A stretch of DNA of 64,000 nucleotides from Crossiella sp. S99.2 (GTDB lineage Bacteria > Actinomycetota > Actinomycetes > Mycobacteriales > Pseudonocardiaceae), in the NCBI RefSeq assembly GCF_023094165.1, contig NZ_JALMDK010000022.1, positions 36,654 through 100,653 on the forward strand. The letters are read 5' to 3'. Under the pieces are notes generated by a model. The model saw only the letters and a list, made by a program, of their open reading frames with translations, did no database searches and was not told the origin of the DNA. This document shows positions 42,355 through 50,664 of the stretch, one piece after another. How positions within the stretch are numbered: the first letter of the stretch is position 1; every line of letters begins with the position of its first letter. The position numbers were made by a program, and so were the translations under genes.

Positions 42355-43367
42355 GTTCTCGGTTGCGCTGGCCACTGCTGGCCCTGGCCGGGCTGCTTGC
42401 CCTCAATCTGGTGCTGGCGCCGGAGTTCTTCTCGGTGCGGCTGCAGGACGGGCACCTCTACGGCAGCCTGGTCGACATCCTGAAGAACGGCGCGCCCACG
42501 TTGCTGGTCGCGCTCGGCATGACCCTGGTGATCGCCACCCGCGGCGTGGACCTCTCCGTCGGCGCGGTCGCGGCAATCGCGGGCGCCCTCGCCTGCACCC
42601 ACATCGCGGGTTCGGCCGATCCTGGTGGCCCGGCGGCCGCGCTCGGCGGCATGGCCCTCGCCCTCGGACTGTGCCTGCTGCTGGGGCTGTGGAACGGATT
42701 CCTGGTCGCGGTGCTGGGCATCCAGCCGATCATCGCCACGCTGGTGCTGATGACCGCGGGCCGCGGCCTGGCCATGCTGCTCACCGAGGGCCAGATCATC
42801 ACCGTGGACAACAGCGCCTACCGCTTGGTCGGCGCCGGGTATCTGGTGCTGCCGGTGGCGATCCTGATCAGCGGGGCCGCCCTGCTCGCGGTCACCCTGC
42901 TGACCCGGCGCACCGCGCTGGGCCTGCTGATCGAGTCCGTCGGGGTGAATCCGGCGGCGAGCAGGCTCGCCGGGATCCGCTCCCGCCGGATCATCTGGAC
43001 CTGCTACGCCTTCGCCGCGCTGTGCGCGGGCGTCGCCGGGCTGATGATCAGCTCCAACGTCAGCGCGGCGGATGCCAACAACGCCGGGCTGTGGATCGAG
43101 ATGGACGCGATCCTGGCCGTGGTCATCGGCGGCACCGCGCTGACCGGCGGCCGTTACTCCCTGGCCGGAACGCTGCTCGGCGCGCTGCTCATCCAGACGC
43201 TCACCACCACCATCTACACCATCGGCATCGCACCGGAGATCACCCTGGTGTTCAAGGCGATCGTGGTGATCGGCATCTGTCTGGCCCAGGCGCCGAAAGC
43301 CCGCGCGCTGCTGCGCCGCCGTCCGCCCCGTGCCCGCGCCGAACCCGAGAAGGTGGTCACGCCATGA
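42351..43367 (+). CDS. ytfT: Sugar ABC transporter permease (YtfT-like)
   Basis: 338 residues from GTG 42351. About nine to ten membrane helices with RGVDLSVGAVAAIAGALAC and ISSNVSAADANNAGLWIEMDAILAVVIGG, the usual text of the RbsC/YtfT family. It pairs with the second permease to form the channel. Overlap of four bases on both sides shows tight coupling. Confidence 0.87.
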   Translation: MSSRLRWPLLALAGLLALNLVLAPEFFSVRLQDGHLYGSLVDILKNGAPTLLVALGMTLVIATRGVDLSVGAVAAIAGALACTHIAGSADPGGPAAALGGMALALGLCLLLGLWNGFLVAVLGIQPIIATLVLMTAGRGLAMLLTEGQIITVDNSAYRLVGAGYLVLPVAILISGAALLAVTLLTRRTALGLLIESVGVNPAASRLAGIRSRRIIWTCYAFAALCAGVAGLMISSNVSAADANNAGLWIEMDAILAVVIGGTALTGGRYSLAGTLLGALLIQTLTTTIYTIGIAPEITLVFKAIVVIGICLAQAPKARALLRRRPPRARAEPEKVVTP

Positions 43368-44365
43368 CCGCTCCCGCCCGCGCCCACGCGCTGGTGCCAG
43401 TCCGGTTCCGGCCGGTGCTGTTGTCCTACACGTTGTTCGCGCTGATCTTCCTGTCGGGTTCACTGGCCTACGACGGCTTCGCCACCGGCCAGGTGCTGGT
43501 GAACCTGTTCGTGGACAACGCCTTTCTGCTCGTGCTGGCGATCGGCCTGACCTTCGTGATCCTCACCGGCGGCATCGACCTCTCGGTCGGCTCGGTGGTC
43601 GCGCTGTCCACCATGGTCACCGCGACCGGCTTGCGGGCGGGCTGGCCGGTGCCGCTCGTGGTGGCGGCCGTGCTTGTGCTCGGATCGGTGCTGGGCCTGC
43701 TGATGGGTCTGGTGATCCACTACTTCGAGCTGCCGCCGTTCATCGTCACCCTGGCCGGGATGTTCCTCGCCCGTGGCCTGTGCTTCCTGATCAGCGTGGA
43801 GTCGATCCCCATCAAGGACAACACTTTCCGCGCGCTGGCCACCGCCTCGATCGATCTCGGCGGCGGACTCGCCATCACCTCCGGCGTGCTCGTCGCGGCC
43901 GTGGTGGTGGCGGTGGCCGCCTACGTGCTGCACCTGACCCGGTTCGGCCGCACCGTGTACGCGGTCGGCGGCAGCGAGTCCTCCGCGACCCTGATGGGCC
44001 TGCCGGTCGGCCGGGTCAAAGTCGGGGTGTACGTGATCAGCGGGTTCTGCTCCGCGCTCGGCGGGTTGCTGCTGAGCCTGTACATGCTCTCCGGCTACAG
44101 CCTGCACGCGGTGGGCATGGAGCTGGACGCGATCGCCGCGGTGGTGATCGGCGGCACCCTGCTGGCCGGCGGCGCGGGCTATGTGGCCGGTTCGGTGGTG
44201 GGAGTGCTGGTGCTGGGCGCCATTCAGACGCTGATCTCCTTCCAGGGCACCCTCAGCTCCTGGTGGACCAAGATCGTGATCGGCGTGCTGTTGCTGGCGT
44301 TCATCGGGTTGCAGCGGGTGCTGCCGCAGCGATCCGCGGCAGGTAGATCACACCGAGCTGGTTGA
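43364..44365 (+). CDS. yjfF: Sugar ABC transporter permease (YjfF-like)
   Basis: 333 residues, ATG 43364. It has the family words TGGIDLSVGSVVALSTMVTATGL and YSLHAVGMELDAIAAVVIGGTLLAGG. YjfF is the second membrane partner of YtfT in E. coli, so the operon order ytfQ-ytfR-ytfT-yjfF is conserved. It ends the operon; a strong hairpin follows. Confidence 0.87.
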   Translation: MTAPARAHALVPVRFRPVLLSYTLFALIFLSGSLAYDGFATGQVLVNLFVDNAFLLVLAIGLTFVILTGGIDLSVGSVVALSTMVTATGLRAGWPVPLVVAAVLVLGSVLGLLMGLVIHYFELPPFIVTLAGMFLARGLCFLISVESIPIKDNTFRALATASIDLGGGLAITSGVLVAAVVVAVAAYVLHLTRFGRTVYAVGGSESSATLMGLPVGRVKVGVYVISGFCSALGGLLLSLYMLSGYSLHAVGMELDAIAAVVIGGTLLAGGAGYVAGSVVGVLVLGAIQTLISFQGTLSSWWTKIVIGVLLLAFIGLQRVLPQRSAAGRSHRAG

Positions 44366-44443
44366 TCCCGGCTCCCGCGCGGCCGGTGCGGGCCTGGCGG
44401 CGAGGACAGTCAGCGCGAGCGGGCTAAGGTCCGCAGCACGCCG

Positions 44444-44479
44444 CTGTCGGACCAGAACCGGATGGTCCTGGTCCGACAG
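44444..44479. terminator. Terminator between the importer and the RHS gene
   Basis: A perfect 12-bp stem (CTGTCGGACCAG 44444-44455, CTGGTCCGACAG 44468-44479) with a 12-base loop. It stands between the convergent yjfF and RHS genes and can serve both. No immunity-type gene fits in the rest of this 181-base gap. Confidence 0.7.
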
Positions 44480-44546
44480 GCCGGTGGTCTTGGCGAGCTG
44501 TCCGATGGTGGAAACCCAAGCCCGTTCTCGCCGAGACCGGTCCTGG

Positions 44547-47500
44547 TTAGGTTCGCCAGGTGGTGCCGTACTCGTAGCCGATGGACACCCGCGGGGTGCC
44601 CAGCCCCTGGGACAGGCCGCCGCCGACTGTCAGGTCACCGAGTTCATTGCCGGAGGTCGGCCGGGAGATTCCGCCGTCCACCCCGATCGGTCCCAGCTGC
44701 CCCAGGCTGCCGTCGACGCCCCAGCTGGACTGGTCGCCGACGCCGATCCGGCCGTTGGTGCGCTTGATCGAGTCGGTCTTGCTCGCGCCGAAGCCCGGTC
44801 CGAACCCGATCTTCGACGAGGAGCTTTTGCCGGTGCCCTCGGCGTCGGTGAGGTTGCAGGTCTCCCTGGTGAAGCTGACGAAGACGATCGAGACGGTGTG
44901 GGACTCGCAGACCGCGACCGTGTAGGTCATGGTCTTGCGGCGTTCCGCCTCCTCCGCGGCCCGACGCCGGTTGTCCTCGGCGCGGCGTTCGTCGGCCAGC
45001 TCCTTCTTCGAGCGTTGCGCGGCCGGGCAGGACTGCCAGATCTCGCGCATCGCGCCCAGGCCGCAGAACTTGAGCTTGTACTCCCAGCCGCAGACCCGCG
45101 GCGGGCCGCACCTGCCCGGTGTCTTGAGCTGGTTGCGCCGTTCGGTGATCCGCCGCTGGTACTCCTCGCCGGACTTCTCGTGGTAGCAGGGCTCGCCGGG
45201 GAAGCCGTCGTCCATCACCGCGCACATGGTCGCCCGCAGGCCGTTGGCGTCGTTGAGCGTGGCCGGGTTGTTGTTGGCGTAGGCGAAACCGTTGAGGGAC
45301 TGGGGATCCTGCGGGGCGAGCAGTGGGTCCACGGACAGGAACCGGCCGGTGCCGGGGTCGTAGTCGCGGACGCCGAGCCGGGTCAGCCCGGTGCTCTTGT
45401 CCTCGGTGCCGCCGACAAATCCGCGGTTGCCGGGCAGGTTCGCCGCCTGCCGTGGGGTGCCGAAGGCGTCCAGGCGCCTGCGGGTTTCCTGGTGGGTGGT
45501 GGCGTCCACGGTCAGGGTCGCGGTGCCCTGGTGATCCAGTGCTTGGTAGGACAGCTTCCCTTCGGTGCGGACGGCGATCGTGCGTTCCTTCCCGTTGCTG
45601 TAGTAGCGGGTGCCGCGCAGGGTTTTGCTCGCCTCGTCGTAGCGCAGCTCACCGTGTGGCAGGTGCAGGGTGCGGCCGCCGGGGTCGCGGGTGAGCAGCC
45701 GCTGGCCGCCGAGGGAGTAGACGTGGCTGGTGGTTTTGTCGCCTTCCTTGACCTCGGTGAGCCGGTCCTCGGCGTCCCAGCCGAGTTGCTGCCTGCCGCC
45801 GTGCACGCCGGGCCGGGACTCGGTGCCGCCGGTCGGGGTGTAGCGGTAGTCCTCGACCTTGGGCTGGCTGCCGGGGGCGGTGGTGGTCACCGAGCGGACC
45901 GCGTGCGGCTGGACCGCGCCGGTGGCCGGGTAGTCGTAAGTGCGCACGGTGTCGGTGCCGGGCGCAGAGCCGTAACGGGTCTCGGTGCGCCGGTTTCCGC
46001 TGGCGTCATAGGACAATCCGACCCGGTAGGGCGCCGGGCCGCCGAGCGAGCCGGACGGACCGGTGCCGCATTCACCGGCCGGCGTCCAGGCTTGGGTCAT
46101 CCGGCGTAGGTGGTCGTGGCTGAAGCACTGGGTGTCCAGCCCGTCGGCGGCCTGGCTGCTGATCTTCTTGACGTTGCCGGACAGGTCGCGGGTGTAGCGG
46201 GTGTCGTCCACCACGCGGTTGCCGATCTCCCGCTCCACCAGCGTTCTGGCCATCAGCCGGGTGCCCTCCTCGTAGAAGGACCGCTGGGAAATCACCGCGC
46301 CGTCCGGGCCCTGGCGCAGTTCGGCCAGTTCGCCGTAGGCGGTGTACTCGGTCTGCCGCACGTAGTTGCCCGCGGTCGAGGACATGGTGCGCAGCAGGCC
46401 CATCGAGTCGTACCGGTAGACCAGCGTTTCGGCCGGCAGGTCGCCGATCTTGGGCAGGGTCAGCGCGGCCAGGCTGCCGTCCGGGTTGAACGAGCTGACC
46501 GTGGTGTAGCTCGCGGGCAGCCCGGTCTCGGTGGGCGGCAACGCGACCTCGGTGCGCACCGGCCGGTAACCCTCGTCGTAGGCCAGGATCGAGCTGCGAT
46601 AGGTCTGGCCGCCGGCATGGCGGATCTCCGCGGACGGCTGCCCGCGCACCACCTTGCCGCCCGCCCTGGGGGTGGCGTCGTACTCCCACTGGGCCAGCAG
46701 CGTCCCGGTGGCCGAACCCGCGCGGATCTCGGTGGGCCGGTTGAGGTCGTCGTAGCCGTAGACCAGCAGCTGGCCGCGGGAGTCGGTCTTGGTGCGCAGC
46801 AGCCCGGCGTTGTCATAGGTCATCCGGGACACGCCCTTGTCCGGGTCGTGCGCCTCGATCCGGTTGCCCACCAGGTCGTGCACGGTGCGCAGCGGCCGGT
46901 TGCCCGCGCTGTCGGTGACCGTCTCCAGCTCGCCCCGGATCGAGTAGCCGTAGCGGGTGATGTCCTTGGCGCCATCGGGTTGCGGGCCGTGGAACTGGTG
47001 CAGTTCGGTGATCCGGCCGTGCGCGTCGGTGATCGTCGCGGTGGTGGTGTCCCCGGCCGGCGGGATCACCTCGGTCCGGTCGCCGCGATGCCGGGTCACG
47101 GTGCGCCGCTCGTCCACCGGCGTGCGTATGGTGCTGGCGGTGCTCCGCCGGGCGCCGTCGAACTCGGTGAACACCTGCCCAGGCGGCGGGGTCTCCTTGA
47201 GGCTCTGCACCAGGTCGATGCCGGGATTTCCCTTGGCGTGGAACGGTTTACTCTCCCAGACCTGGAGTCCTCGGCTGTCGTAGAGGTGTTCGGTGACCAC
47301 GCGGTCGCCGGTCCAGGCCTGGGTCTGGGTCTGGCGTGGGCGGAGCTGGCCGTCGAAAAGCTGGTGCTCCACCACGTAATCACCGCTGCCGCGCAGGGTT
47401 TGGGTGCTCACCGCGCTCACGCCGTCCCGGCCGCGCAGCTGGTAGGTGTAGCGCAGGTGTGGGTCGTCCCGGCCCTGCGTCCGGCCCGGCTTCCACACCG

Positions 47501-50500
47501 CGGTGACCCGGCCCAGCGCGTCGTAGGTCTGGCTGGTGCGCAGTTCGTTGGTGTCCACAGTGGACGCGACACTGCCCCATTCCGGACGCAGCTCGGTGGT
47601 GCTGGTGTGCCCCAACGGATTGGCCACCACCGTGGTCCGGGTGGGTCCGGTCTCCGGCTGGTAGGTGTTGCTGGTGCGCCGGTCCAGCGCGTCGAAGCTG
47701 TGCAGCACCCGGCCGTACCCGTCGTGCGTGGCCCTGGCCTGCTGCTCGTATTTCGGCTGCCCGCCGGGGAAACTGGTGGCCCGTTCGGTGCGGGTGACAT
47801 CGCCCTTGACCGGCGGCTGGCCCCACGGCTTGCCGTCATAGTGGGTGCGCTGGTCTGACACCACCTGGTCCGGACGCTGCACCGGCGCGTCGCAGGCGAC
47901 CGCGACCGTTTCGGTCCGGCTGACCAGGTTCAGCAACCGGGCGCCCTCGTCGCGGGCGTAGCTGGTGCGCACGCACCGGTCATCGGCCGTGATGGCGACA
48001 TCGCCGAGTTCGGCCACCTCCTGATGGAGGTTGTGCTGGTCGTAGCGGGTCTTCTTCTCGGTGCGCCGGATGCCTTGGGACACCGTGGTTTTCACCAGGC
48101 TGCGGGACTCACCGGTGAAGTAGGCGGTGCGGTTGTGCGCGGTCGCGGTGCGCCGGACCTCCGCGTCGGTGACCGTGTCGGTGACCACCGGGCCGCTGAG
48201 CCCGTCACGCACGATCTCGCCGCGCTGGAACCCGGCCAGCGCGGTGGCGTCCTCCACGTTCCGGTTCTCGGTGTCAGGCAAGGACACCTGCTTGGCACCG
48301 CCGCCGGGGTTGAGCCGATCGCCGTGCAGGCCACGGAAGTAGCGCAGCTCCTTCTCCGGCCGCTGACTGGCCGGGACCTGCGCCGAACCCTCGCGCACCA
48401 GCACCGTGTGGTAGCCGCGCCACTGCGCCCAGGTCCGCCGCTCCTGCGGGATCAGCTCGTTGTCCTGGTAGGCCCAGGCCCCGCCGCCCTGGTAGTCGTA
48501 GTGGGTTTCCTGGGCCGGTGCGCCGGCCACCCGGTCCACCAGGGACACGTGGTCCACCACGTACTTGTGGAACCAGTCGTCCTTGGCGATGCCACCGTCG
48601 TGCGCCCAGTGCACCGGGAAGCAGCGTTGCGCGTTCTCCTCCGGTTTGGGCAGCGCGCCCGGCACGCACTCGGCTTGTTTGTAGCCGATGGTGATCTCGC
48701 CGCCGTGCTCGTTGCGGATCGAGGTGATCCGCTGCTTCTTCAGCTCCGGCTTGCCATCGCCGGCGGTGTCCACCCGGTTCTCCCGGAACTCGCCGGCGAA
48801 TTCCACCGCGGGCAGCGCGATCGAGCCACCGGCGAGTCCGGTGTGGACGATCGAGTCCAGCCACAGCGAACCCCGGGTGGAGTCACCGGGCCTGGGATAG
48901 GAGTGCTGCAACTGCCAGGAGTCCACCGGCAGGTACTTGGCGCCGTCCCACACCTGGGTGCTCAGCTTGGCCAGTCGCTTGGCGGAGAAGAAACTCGGCG
49001 CGTAGCTATTCGTGCAGGTCGCGGTGTCGCACTGGAGGTCCCACGGCACATCCGGGTAGCTGGCGGCGTTGCGCTGGGTGCAGTCCGTGCCGGGTGCGCA
49101 GCGGTCGGCGTGATCGAGTAGCACCTGGGCGGCGGCGGGCCCGGCCACGCCCTCGCGCTGGCCGTAGTCGACCCGGCGCAGGGTGCCGCCGCGAGTGTAG
49201 GAACCCTTGGCCTTGCCCATGTTCAGGCCGTAGGCGTTGGTCTCCTTCTCATAGGTGTAGCTGATGGTGTTGCCGTGCCGGTCGATCACCCGGTCCAGGT
49301 TCCATCGCCAGGCGCGTTCGCAGTGCGAGGTGGCGAAATCCCCGGTGTGGCAGGGTTCGCCAGCCTGGTTGCCGAACACCGGCACGGTCCATACCGACTG
49401 GGCGTCCTTGACCGCGCCGAACTGGTAGCGGGTGCCGTCGGTGGTGGTCAGCTCCCAGTACTCGCCGAACTTGTCCCCGCCGGGATAGCTCTCGCCCTGC
49501 TTCAGCTCGAACCGCGAGCCGTCATCGCTCGCGCTGCGCCAGAACTTGTCCGCCTCGCTCCACACCAGCTCGCCGGAGCGGCCGCCGTTGACGAAGCTGA
49601 GGTGGTGACCACCGGCCCAGCACTGGTCGCCGGTTTTCTCCTTGGCCACCGTGCTGTCCTGGGCGCAGGCCTTGAAGGAGCGGGAGATGTGGCCGGGCCA
49701 GAAGTCCCAGCCCTCACCGGCCCAGCCGGGCTGGTTGTTCACCCCTGCCACCCGCCCGTCCACCGAACCCGAGGAGTAGCCCAGGCCGAGTTTCGGCGCG
49801 AGGTCACCCGGCACCGGCGGCACCCGGAACGGGTAGTTCCAGCTGAAGTTGCCGCTGTGCGCGGCGACCTGCCAGTCCCCCGACGGCGCCATCGGGGTCG
49901 CCTTGTAGTCCCCGGTCGCCCCCTCCGGCGCGGCCTCCACGGCGTACACAGTGGACGGTGCCGACGGCGCGATCCGCGCGGTGACCCGGCCGGTGGCCGG
50001 ATCGTTGCGGCTGGGCACCGGTGTCCTGGTGCGGCATTCGGCCCGGTCGGGCGTGCTCACCGCGCAGGCGGGCAACTCGGCCAGCCGCAGCCGCTGCGCC
50101 CAGTCACCACCGAAGGAATCCCGGAACGCGGCGTAGTCGAGCTGCACCTCCGCCGGCCCACTGCCCGTCACCGCCAGCACCAGTCCGTCCACGCCCAGTG
50201 CCGCGCCACGGCCCCGATCCAGCACCTCAGCCTTGGCCGCCGAGCCAACCACCCGCGCGGAATCCTTGGCAGGCCACGAGATCCGCGGCGGTTCGACCTT
50301 CTGCCGGTGCCTGGACCCACGTTCGACCTGCACCGGCACCACCGGAGTCTGCCGATCAACCTGCCCCGGCGTGAACCCCACCGGCGCAGGCGCCGCCACC
50401 GCGGGCAACGCCTGCACAGTGCTCACCAGCACCCCGGCGGCCAGCATCGCGCTCACCCAGCGAAGCACCCCCACCCCCCACCGTGTTGGCCGTTGTCGTA

Positions 50501-50636
50501 CGGCGTGTTGGCCGTTCTGGACGCTGTGTTGGCCGTTGCGGACGGTGTCTTGGCCGGATGGGCGTACCAGTCCGGCCAAGACTGTGTACGACAACGGCCA
50601 ACACGGCGGTGAGGTGCGGTTCTGCTTTGCGCGCAT
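44547..50636 (-). CDS. Giant secreted RHS/YD-repeat protein
   Basis: 2029 residues. The ATG at 50636 follows GGGGGAG at nine bases, so the start is well supported. The signal-peptide core (MLAAGVLVSTVQALPAVAA) comes only at about residues 64-82, because the in-frame repeat 50481-50606 lengthens the leader by 42 codons. Next are a SpvB-like segment (YSSGSVDGRVAGVNNQPGWAGEGWDFWPG) and many YD repeats (YDSRGLQVWE, YDALGRVTAVW, YGYDDLNRPTEI). The RHS core ends with RDYDPGTGRFLSVDPLLAPQDPQ and NPATLNDANG near residue 1799. The last 230 residues, with eight cysteines and a Gly-rich end, match no toxin family I know. RHS proteins form a shell around a C-terminal effector; no immunity gene follows here. 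It forms a pair with the gene at 50665. Confidence 0.88.
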   Translation of the reverse strand: MRAKQNRTSPPCWPLSYTVLAGLVRPSGQDTVRNGQHSVQNGQHAVRQRPTRWGVGVLRWVSAMLAAGVLVSTVQALPAVAAPAPVGFTPGQVDRQTPVVPVQVERGSRHRQKVEPPRISWPAKDSARVVGSAAKAEVLDRGRGAALGVDGLVLAVTGSGPAEVQLDYAAFRDSFGGDWAQRLRLAELPACAVSTPDRAECRTRTPVPSRNDPATGRVTARIAPSAPSTVYAVEAAPEGATGDYKATPMAPSGDWQVAAHSGNFSWNYPFRVPPVPGDLAPKLGLGYSSGSVDGRVAGVNNQPGWAGEGWDFWPGHISRSFKACAQDSTVAKEKTGDQCWAGGHHLSFVNGGRSGELVWSEADKFWRSASDDGSRFELKQGESYPGGDKFGEYWELTTTDGTRYQFGAVKDAQSVWTVPVFGNQAGEPCHTGDFATSHCERAWRWNLDRVIDRHGNTISYTYEKETNAYGLNMGKAKGSYTRGGTLRRVDYGQREGVAGPAAAQVLLDHADRCAPGTDCTQRNAASYPDVPWDLQCDTATCTNSYAPSFFSAKRLAKLSTQVWDGAKYLPVDSWQLQHSYPRPGDSTRGSLWLDSIVHTGLAGGSIALPAVEFAGEFRENRVDTAGDGKPELKKQRITSIRNEHGGEITIGYKQAECVPGALPKPEENAQRCFPVHWAHDGGIAKDDWFHKYVVDHVSLVDRVAGAPAQETHYDYQGGGAWAYQDNELIPQERRTWAQWRGYHTVLVREGSAQVPASQRPEKELRYFRGLHGDRLNPGGGAKQVSLPDTENRNVEDATALAGFQRGEIVRDGLSGPVVTDTVTDAEVRRTATAHNRTAYFTGESRSLVKTTVSQGIRRTEKKTRYDQHNLHQEVAELGDVAITADDRCVRTSYARDEGARLLNLVSRTETVAVACDAPVQRPDQVVSDQRTHYDGKPWGQPPVKGDVTRTERATSFPGGQPKYEQQARATHDGYGRVLHSFDALDRRTSNTYQPETGPTRTTVVANPLGHTSTTELRPEWGSVASTVDTNELRTSQTYDALGRVTAVWKPGRTQGRDDPHLRYTYQLRGRDGVSAVSTQTLRGSGDYVVEHQLFDGQLRPRQTQTQAWTGDRVVTEHLYDSRGLQVWESKPFHAKGNPGIDLVQSLKETPPPGQVFTEFDGARRSTASTIRTPVDERRTVTRHRGDRTEVIPPAGDTTTATITDAHGRITELHQFHGPQPDGAKDITRYGYSIRGELETVTDSAGNRPLRTVHDLVGNRIEAHDPDKGVSRMTYDNAGLLRTKTDSRGQLLVYGYDDLNRPTEIRAGSATGTLLAQWEYDATPRAGGKVVRGQPSAEIRHAGGQTYRSSILAYDEGYRPVRTEVALPPTETGLPASYTTVSSFNPDGSLAALTLPKIGDLPAETLVYRYDSMGLLRTMSSTAGNYVRQTEYTAYGELAELRQGPDGAVISQRSFYEEGTRLMARTLVEREIGNRVVDDTRYTRDLSGNVKKISSQAADGLDTQCFSHDHLRRMTQAWTPAGECGTGPSGSLGGPAPYRVGLSYDASGNRRTETRYGSAPGTDTVRTYDYPATGAVQPHAVRSVTTTAPGSQPKVEDYRYTPTGGTESRPGVHGGRQQLGWDAEDRLTEVKEGDKTTSHVYSLGGQRLLTRDPGGRTLHLPHGELRYDEASKTLRGTRYYSNGKERTIAVRTEGKLSYQALDHQGTATLTVDATTHQETRRRLDAFGTPRQAANLPGNRGFVGGTEDKSTGLTRLGVRDYDPGTGRFLSVDPLLAPQDPQSLNGFAYANNNPATLNDANGLRATMCAVMDDGFPGEPCYHEKSGEEYQRRITERRNQLKTPGRCGPPRVCGWEYKLKFCGLGAMREIWQSCPAAQRSKKELADERRAEDNRRRAAEEAERRKTMTYTVAVCESHTVSIVFVSFTRETCNLTDAEGTGKSSSSKIGFGPGFGASKTDSIKRTNGRIGVGDQSSWGVDGSLGQLGPIGVDGGISRPTSGNELGDLTVGGGLSQGLGTPRVSIGYEYGTTWRT
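50481..50606. repeat. Palindromic repeat element, copy B, inserted in frame in the RHS gene
   Basis: 126 bp with perfect 21-bp terminal inverted repeats (CCGTGTTGGCCGTT... at 50481-50501 and its complement at 50586-50606). It contains three 21-24-bp units with TTGGCCGTT and an inner perfect hairpin GTCTTGGCCGGA / TCCGGCCAAGAC. Its length is 42 codons, so the RHS frame stays open. It shares ends and units with copy A at 13285-13451. Confidence 0.85.
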
Positions 50637-50664
50637 TGTGGTTCTCCCCCAGTGGGATCGCGGC

